Assembly: GCA_949987565.1 (NCBI GenBank)
Contig: OX465107.1
Location: 14,377,196 to 14,441,195 of the forward strand
Reading direction: 5' to 3'
DNA length: 64,000 nt
Source of the DNA: Luidia sarsii
Taxonomy: Eukaryota; Echinodermata; Asteroidea; Paxillosida; Luidiidae
A model generated the notes under the pieces. The model did not search any database. It saw only the letters and a program-made list of their open reading frames with translations, and had not been told where the DNA came from. Shown in pieces: positions 22,101 to 29,496 of this stretch. The position numbers and the translations under genes are program-made. How positions within the stretch are numbered: position 1 is the first letter of the stretch; the number at the start of each line of letters is the position of its first letter.

Positions 22101-25100
22101 AATTTAAATCTTGTTCCTGGACTTCTTTTATCTTTTATGATTCAGAGGAGCTGCCGTGGCCCAGGTGATAACCTTTTACTTGGGAGTAATCTTTCTCGTT
22201 GCTTACATCTACAAGAGAAAGATATACAAGGAAACTTGGCCAGGTAGGTCAGATACATGCAGAAAAGGGGAAATTTTTTCAGAACAGATTCCGAAAAATA
22301 ATAAGGAGATTGAAAGTCAGAGTTAGAGTTTGTAATCAATACAGGACCAATTTTTGGTTCCAAATGTCCTTTTATATTTATTCCTTTTTTTATTACTATC
22401 AAAGCAATTTGGGTTACAGTACGAGTGTTCTAACCACCTAAGCTGTTCAGCCTTCTGTTGAGCCGTTTTCACAAATGGTTACATATGTGGATAAGAATCC
22501 ATTTCAATAATGAATTGGATGTTCTGCTGGTATCGATTCCATACAGATAGCTTTACATATTCATTACCCTTGCATGTTTTTATTGGTTGTACTTAAAAAG
22601 CCTAGAGCTCTGCATGTCGTCAACATTAATTCCCCCTACCGATGAAATTGGCCAGTCCGAACAGAAAAAAGTTCAACAGATGGTGTGTGGTGCGGTGGAA
22701 ATGTCAGTCATACCGTATTCATCATCTATTCTACAAGGTGTCTGCTGCTACCCTTGCTGCGCCATTGCACTGTGTCTCAGTTCAATGTACTCTCAAGCTC
22801 ATTTTTCCATCTTGTACTCAGATGCCTATCATCGGTCTCGGTTTCTGCGACTGCTTTTACCCATCGGTTGTCTGAAATTCTGCCTATGCGGCCTTCCCAC
22901 TATATTTTTATTGCTTTTATTTGGGGTTTTTTCCAAAATTTTCTTTGGTTTTGGTTTGTTTTCTGACCTCTCTTTTTAAAAGAGTTTGTAGAAGGCTTTT
23001 AGCTCGCTGGCATTTTCTGCCTTTTTGCGGGCTATTTGACCCAGAAATGTCCAGAGTTGCATAAAAAATGCGGACCATTTGTGGAGCTTCATTGAAGTAA
23101 AGATTGACCGGTTGAATGGTTTATGGCATGGTTCATCTTCTCTCGGGAGTTATGACTGTGAAATCAAATAATGAGTCCTGTCTTTGTGCATTGTGACAGA
23201 TGTCCAGTCTTGTTTGGTGACAAATGGAAGGATTAATCCTTCAGTCATAGATATGACGGAGGAATCTTCTCAATTGGCATTCGGTAAAACTGGAAGGCTT
23301 ATTAGGCAGCCTTATCAATCTTAAATGGGAGACTGGGATTATTCACTTTCAGATTTTGGGTTGGGTTTTTTGAACAGGGAACTTTTGAACAATTTTTGAA
23401 AAATTGCAATGAACACATTGACCGGACTGCGACTCCAAACCCAAGACTTCTGGTTTTGCGCACCAGTGCTCTTTCGTATGAGCTATCCAGCCCATAGATG
23501 GTGGCCTCCCCGAATTGTCAACTAGTCTTTGCAGGGATGGAGGCGCCAGTCAGAAACATTCATCCATGAAATGCCAGACATTAACCCTTTGACGCTGGGA
23601 TTATTTGAGTGCCAATGGCCATCACAGTGCCATATATCTGCAACAAAATTCAGACAAAGCATAATTCAGAAGTCTGCATGGCTTGTCAAAGGATTATCCA
23701 GCCTGACAAGGTTGTGTTGTACAACTGAGCTTAGCGCATGTACTTTGTGTCCAAGAAGCGTGTGCACTGACAGCCTTTGACCGAAGACTGACCTCCACTC
23801 CAGACGGTCAAATCCTCGAGATGGTCAACCCCAACCGAGCGTACAATCTGCAGTGAAGGCAGTGGGTAGATTCCATTGTGTGTATGATGACCGTTGGGCT
23901 GTGGGATACGTCAGCACACAGTCTACATAGCATGCTTATCCCTAGAGCGTCCACAATAGTGCAATCGTTGCTGCTAATCTGGCAATTAATGTGGCAACTT
24001 ATGTAAAAATGGGTGTTTGTCGTACTAATTATTGCTCAAAAGAGTCTTCACTTGAAATTTGTGGTGTCCGAATTTTGAAGGTCCCAGAGCTGCTCTAACA
24101 GTCTTCCATTGTCAAGGGGTTAAATTATTGACAGAAATCCCCAGCCAGGCAAGTTTGGCAAACCCTCATTGAATTACATTTTTACCACTTAATGCAAAAT
24201 CATATATCATAGGCAAAAATGTTGCAAACTGCTTTCTGACTAAAATTATCAAAAGGGCCTGATGTTTCTATCCTAGCAGGATAATCTCTGCCTTTGAGAA
24301 GGGTCCTACTTTCTTGGTTTTTGTATTTTGCTCCGTACCATGATGTGTGTCTTTTTAAATTGTGAACGAAGGCCAATCAATGGTCCACTGCATCTCACCA
24401 GAAAAACTGATAAATAGTGATGGTAACCATTAAGGATAAAAATATTGATTTATTATGTAAAGAGAAATGTATATACTTCGGCCTTTGAAGGCTTGAAGAC
24501 CAGAGCAGGAGATTGTTTATCCATCTAGATCTATCTGATGAGCGCTAATGTTACCTGAACCTGGGAAATACCATGACTGTATGTTTTTTTTTCCTGAAGC
24601 ATCTGAGGATGAAATGTCAGGCCCTCCTAATACAAAATCATATAATATATATGGATGTGTATATCATTTTGGACGGCCGTTTTTATCTTCTATAATCCCG
24701 AGCTGAGAAACTGACAAGAGGTTGGCTTCATTCCTTCTCTTCTCTGTGCCTTAGGCTGGTCTTGGGATTGTCTTCAGGAATGGGGAAGCATCACCAAGCT
24801 GTCTATTGCTGGCATGGGCATCGTCTGCGTGGAATGGTGCTGCTTTGAAGCCTGTTTCTTCATAGCGGGTAGGAACAACCACCGCATTTACCCATTGCTG
24901 TTGTCATTGATGATAGACCTTAATTTCAGTGGCTTAGATTTTAAAGCTTCGGCAGTCAATTTTAAGAAACTTCAAATGTTGCTTACGAAACATTTTGTTT
25001 GCCTTTGCTTGATATTGCTGAAAGCAGTCTTTGTGGCGCAAGACTTGGGCAACATTTGTAAGTTGCATAACTTACGCAACTTTTCTTGAAATTGGTTGCA

Positions 25101-28100
25101 GCTCCAGCTTCGTACCTGTGATTCAAAAGCTGATAACACAGGCTGGCCTTCGTTGTTAACACTGAAGCTTGTGAACCTTTATGATTTCAAAATGGAGTTT
25201 CTTCCCAAAAGCCGAAGCCAAATGCCACCTGTCTTTATAATTTGGTTCTTTATTAAACAAAGATTGAAGAAATGCAGAGAAAGCCGGAGTCCGAGACAAA
25301 GTTGGGTTTTGGAAAAGGCCCCATAAGATTATCAATATAGGTTATCCTTTTGCAGTTTGTTCATTGTGGAAATACTCTCCGAGAAGTGGTTTTGACCACT
25401 GCAAAGAACTCAACCATCCAGCCTAAAAAATGGCTCATAGCCAGAGCTCTGCCTTTGGAAATAGTTATGCCAGGAATGAAACCCCACCTCATCTCGTATC
25501 GAATGTGAATTTTTTAGTTTTCTAACAAAAAAGTTCCTGTATGTCTTGTTTGTGGACAGGAGTCTTTTCAAATACAGCAGTTGGTGCTCATGCAGTTTTG
25601 ATCAACACCAGTGGATTGACTTGGAGTGTAAGTATGAAGGATTATTTGATGCAACGGCTCAGGTAGAGCTCACCTCAGCATTACATGTATAAGATAAACT
25701 GGTCTGTTTAAATTATGTTCTTTAAACTTAGCATGTGCATCATCTGGGTAATGGTCAATGTTTCCACTGATTTTCAAATCATTTCCTCAAACTACGCCAT
25801 TGACATCGAGTGAAAATGCATTTCTGACATTTTTCAACCCGCCTCTTGAGGGCGCTTGAGGTGTTGTTATTTGTTAATATTGCCACCTTAAACAATTCTT
25901 GACAATTTAAGTCAGTTTGGGAATTTTCTGCACACATTATTTGAAATGCCACAACATTTTTAATGGAATATTGCAGAGAAAATAATAAGCTTTCTGGCAA
26001 ACAGTGAAGGTACGATAACGATTTTGCCAAAATTGCTTTCTAAATGAAATGACAAAAATTTGCAAATTTTAAAAATGAGTTGGCCTATCATTTCAATCCT
26101 ATCAGGATCTTTCTCAGAGGCAGAGCTCAAGCTTTTTGCATTGTTCTCTTGTGCCCTGCATTGAGACAAAGAGGTAGAAGAGGAATGAAGACATCAACAC
26201 AGTCAGACGTCTTGTTATTTAAGAGAGACCATTGCCTTAATGCATTGCAGTAATTTCCACGGCTTATAACCTGAAGATTCTGCTATCAACCTCTAAGAGA
26301 CCCACACCCTGCCAGTATCATTATCATTTCTATAGATGGCAATCCTTACCGACACACCCCTGCTTTATTCACTCATACATGTCACACCTTCTCTCGGTAG
26401 TGCATGTATATGGCTGCCACTCTTTTCACACCCATGATTTTCTTTCTGTGATTTTCCACAGGTTTCAACCGGTTTTGGAATCGGTGCATCCATCATGATA
26501 GGAAACTACTTGGGTTCCAATCAGCCGACTAAAGCCCAGATCACAACGTGGCTCTGTATTATCATTGGAGGTACCATGCCCCTGTTAATCATACTCACTT
26601 ACACCAATCCTGCCCTAGGTTTGATGCCATGTTTGCTCCGGATCCTGCAAATAAGGTTTAAATCAATGTGGTCGCAATAAAACTATGGAAAGCTAAACCG
26701 CAAATAACTTTTTACACCCGATTCCAACCTCCCTCCAATCCCCCATTTCAACAGAAAGAAGGTCATTGAGTATGTGCAGTAGCAGACTTTGATGTCTTTT
26801 TTTTATACACCGGGGTATACAAAAAAGTTGCAAACTTCTTACTGACTAAATTTACCAAAAATGCAAATCTCAAAATTTAGTGGGCCTGACGTTTCGATCC
26901 TAGCAGGACCTTTCTCAAAGGCTTTTTTAGCACACATACTGCATGCAATAATGCAATGAACTAAATGGTCTGGTTTGAATACAGCAAGATGATATAGCAC
27001 TATCATGATAAGACTGTTTTTTATTAAGACATATATTCATTAAACTTTCTTCTGTTTATATTCCAGTGATCCTTGGAATTCTGTACACCATTTTGTTCTG
27101 TACACTCAAACATGTGATTGGATATATCTTCACTTCTGATATGTAAGTGTCAAGGTGTTGTCAATCAGCCTGTCAGACTGCTTCTGTTTTAAACCAAATA
27201 GATCCAACATAATGTAATATTTTAAAACCGTGCAAGCATGTAATTATGAGTTGAAATATATCCAAAAGACTTGGTTTTCATTTCTGGTCATTTTCTCTTC
27301 ATTCATTAACATCAAACAAATGAAGGAAAAACTAACTTGGAACTTTTAACATTTTTTGAAAAAGGCAAAGAAAAATTAAATTGGACCGGTCTAGTCAAAA
27401 TTCTGTCTTGAACAATAGAACATATGTACCGTTATGGTACCTTTGACTTCACTGACAAGACAAGAGTTCAGTGAACTGAAAAGGGAGAGAGATTGAGAGA
27501 TAAATTGCTGTAGCCAGGTTGGTTGTTAGCATCTGAATGAAAAAAAGGGGGCGATAGGAGATACACGGCAATAAATGGTTGAATGCTTCTGACTGGTGCC
27601 CCCATCCTGGCAAAGATATTGACCTTTTGGGAGGGCCAAAGGTATGGAATTCCATCCCTGCCAAGTTACGTAGCGCATGTTTCGCATTTATACCCGGATC
27701 TCTCAAACATGGACGGCGCATAGTCGCGTCGTGCCGTCGCATAGCAAGAGTTCACTTGATACAAAACTACAATTTCATTTTCCAATGATTGAACACGGTC
27801 CACCCTACTTCGATTTCCTCATTTAAATTTAAGCCTGCTCCCCTGTCTATAGTATTAATTCACATAACACATAAGCCTAATACATTGTGATGATAATGTT
27901 TGCTTGACTTGTAATTTGATATTCGTTACTAACTTATTTTCCAGAAGAGGATCAGTTTTAACTTTTCAGACAGTTGAGTTATTTTCCATCCTGTGTGCAA
28001 TTTTTATATCATATTCACAATCTGAGTTTCAGGAGGGGAAATAGTTTAATGCAGGCATCAAAGTAGTCATAACCCAGGCCTCTATACCATGTAATTCTGC

Positions 28101-29459
28101 CGGTCCCTTTAATACTCTGATCGGCCAATTTGCATTACATGTATGTCATGCCGGCTGGCCAGAGGTCTTTCCTTTCAATGTTTTTACATAAGCTCTTGCA
28201 TGAATCTTTACCGATCAGAGTAAGGGACCGATAGAATAGCTTTTGCAAGGAGAACGCCGGTGCTGGCAAAATATACACTGCCTAGTTGAGTAGGCCTATG
28301 CATTAACAAGAAGCTTGTGTGCCCTCACTTGGCGAAAATCAAGACAGGCCTTTATCAAAATGCAACGATGCGATGATGTGACGATGTGACGGCACGAAGT
28401 GACGCCGAATCAGCCCTATACACACAGTGCAAATGGGAAACCTCACAACGCGACGGCATGACGCGACTACGCGCCGTGGACGGTGCATGTTTGAGAGATC
28501 CGGGTATAAATGCGAAACATCTGCTGCGTAACTTGGCAGAAATGGAATTCCATACAAAGGGCTGGATAGCTCAGGTGGTAAGAGCACTTGTACGTAAAAC
28601 CAGGTCCAAGTCCTAGTCTATTCAGAGGTTTTTCCAAAAAGTCATATTTTCATTCACTTCTCTGTTTAATGGCTCTTGACTTGTAAATAGTTTGTTCTTG
28701 GCTTTGATACGTGTCTTTAATTTCTCTTTACAGCGATGTCATTCTTCTGGTTATAAGCGTTACCCCTGCAGTGGCCTTGGGACAAATATGTGACAGTGGA
28801 AATGTAAGAGTAAAAATTGCTGTTTGGAAACCTGTTTTCAATATTTCAAAAAGCCAGGGGATGGTGTGATCTCAAGACTGAAATGTCAGAAATAACGGAC
28901 TCCACTCCAGAACCTCCACCAGCTCGGTGATCAAGTGGTTAAAACGTCTGCACAAGAAAGCAGGAGTCGCAGGTTCGAATCTCGCCTGAGGCGCCTGTAT
29001 TCTTTGAGCAGGCAATTGAGCAAAGCACACCTTTTTGGATTAGTATACTCACGCTGCATTGCTTAGTGACTTCTGGGCTGCACTCTAGTGCTTCTAACCA
29101 GCAGTATGATTTTCTGAGATTTTCTGCAGTATTTTTCAATTTTGCTGTCCAGTGTTACAAAGAGGTGTTCCGATTTGTCCACAAAAACAAAAAACAAACC
29201 AAACCAGTTCTAATAGATATGATTAATAATAACTCATAATACATGCAAAGCCCCATGCTTGTCCTACCCTCTGGAATGCTCTTTCTCAAAAAGTTTGTAG
29301 TATGTCCTCCATATCTGACTTCAAATCCTCTCTGAAAACAAATCTGCTTGATCGTAGTTCTCCTAATTAATGATGGTTTTGTCTTTGATTCTGTATACTG
29401 TTGTTAGGCGCCTTGAGCATCTTTGCAGACGGATTGTAGCACTCAAGAATTGTTCAGTA

Positions 29460-29496
<37 letters not shown>

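Larger units (their letters stand above)
22244..24754 (+). other. MATE intron 7
   Basis: No gene. Holds an S1 SINE (23365-23575, minus) and an FB2 piece (24210-24310). Single-copy-looking remainder; open frames at 22587-22979 have no recognisable domain. Confidence 0.6.

Noticed and set aside
22587..22979. 130-codon plus-strand open frame in MATE intron 7
   Set aside because: Not similar to any family I recognise and overlapped by other chance frames; no splice signals linking it to the gene.
26571..26680. MATE exon 10 read through to a stop at 26680
   Set aside because: The donor at 26571 gives a perfect phase match to exon 11, which continues the transporter; read-through would truncate the protein in mid-membrane.
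28559..28620. tRNA gene (A and B boxes present)
   Set aside because: The sequence is one of many dispersed copies, cannot pair as a full acceptor stem and is fused to a common SINE body. The same applies to 60842-60890, 28921-28996 and 50640-50705.
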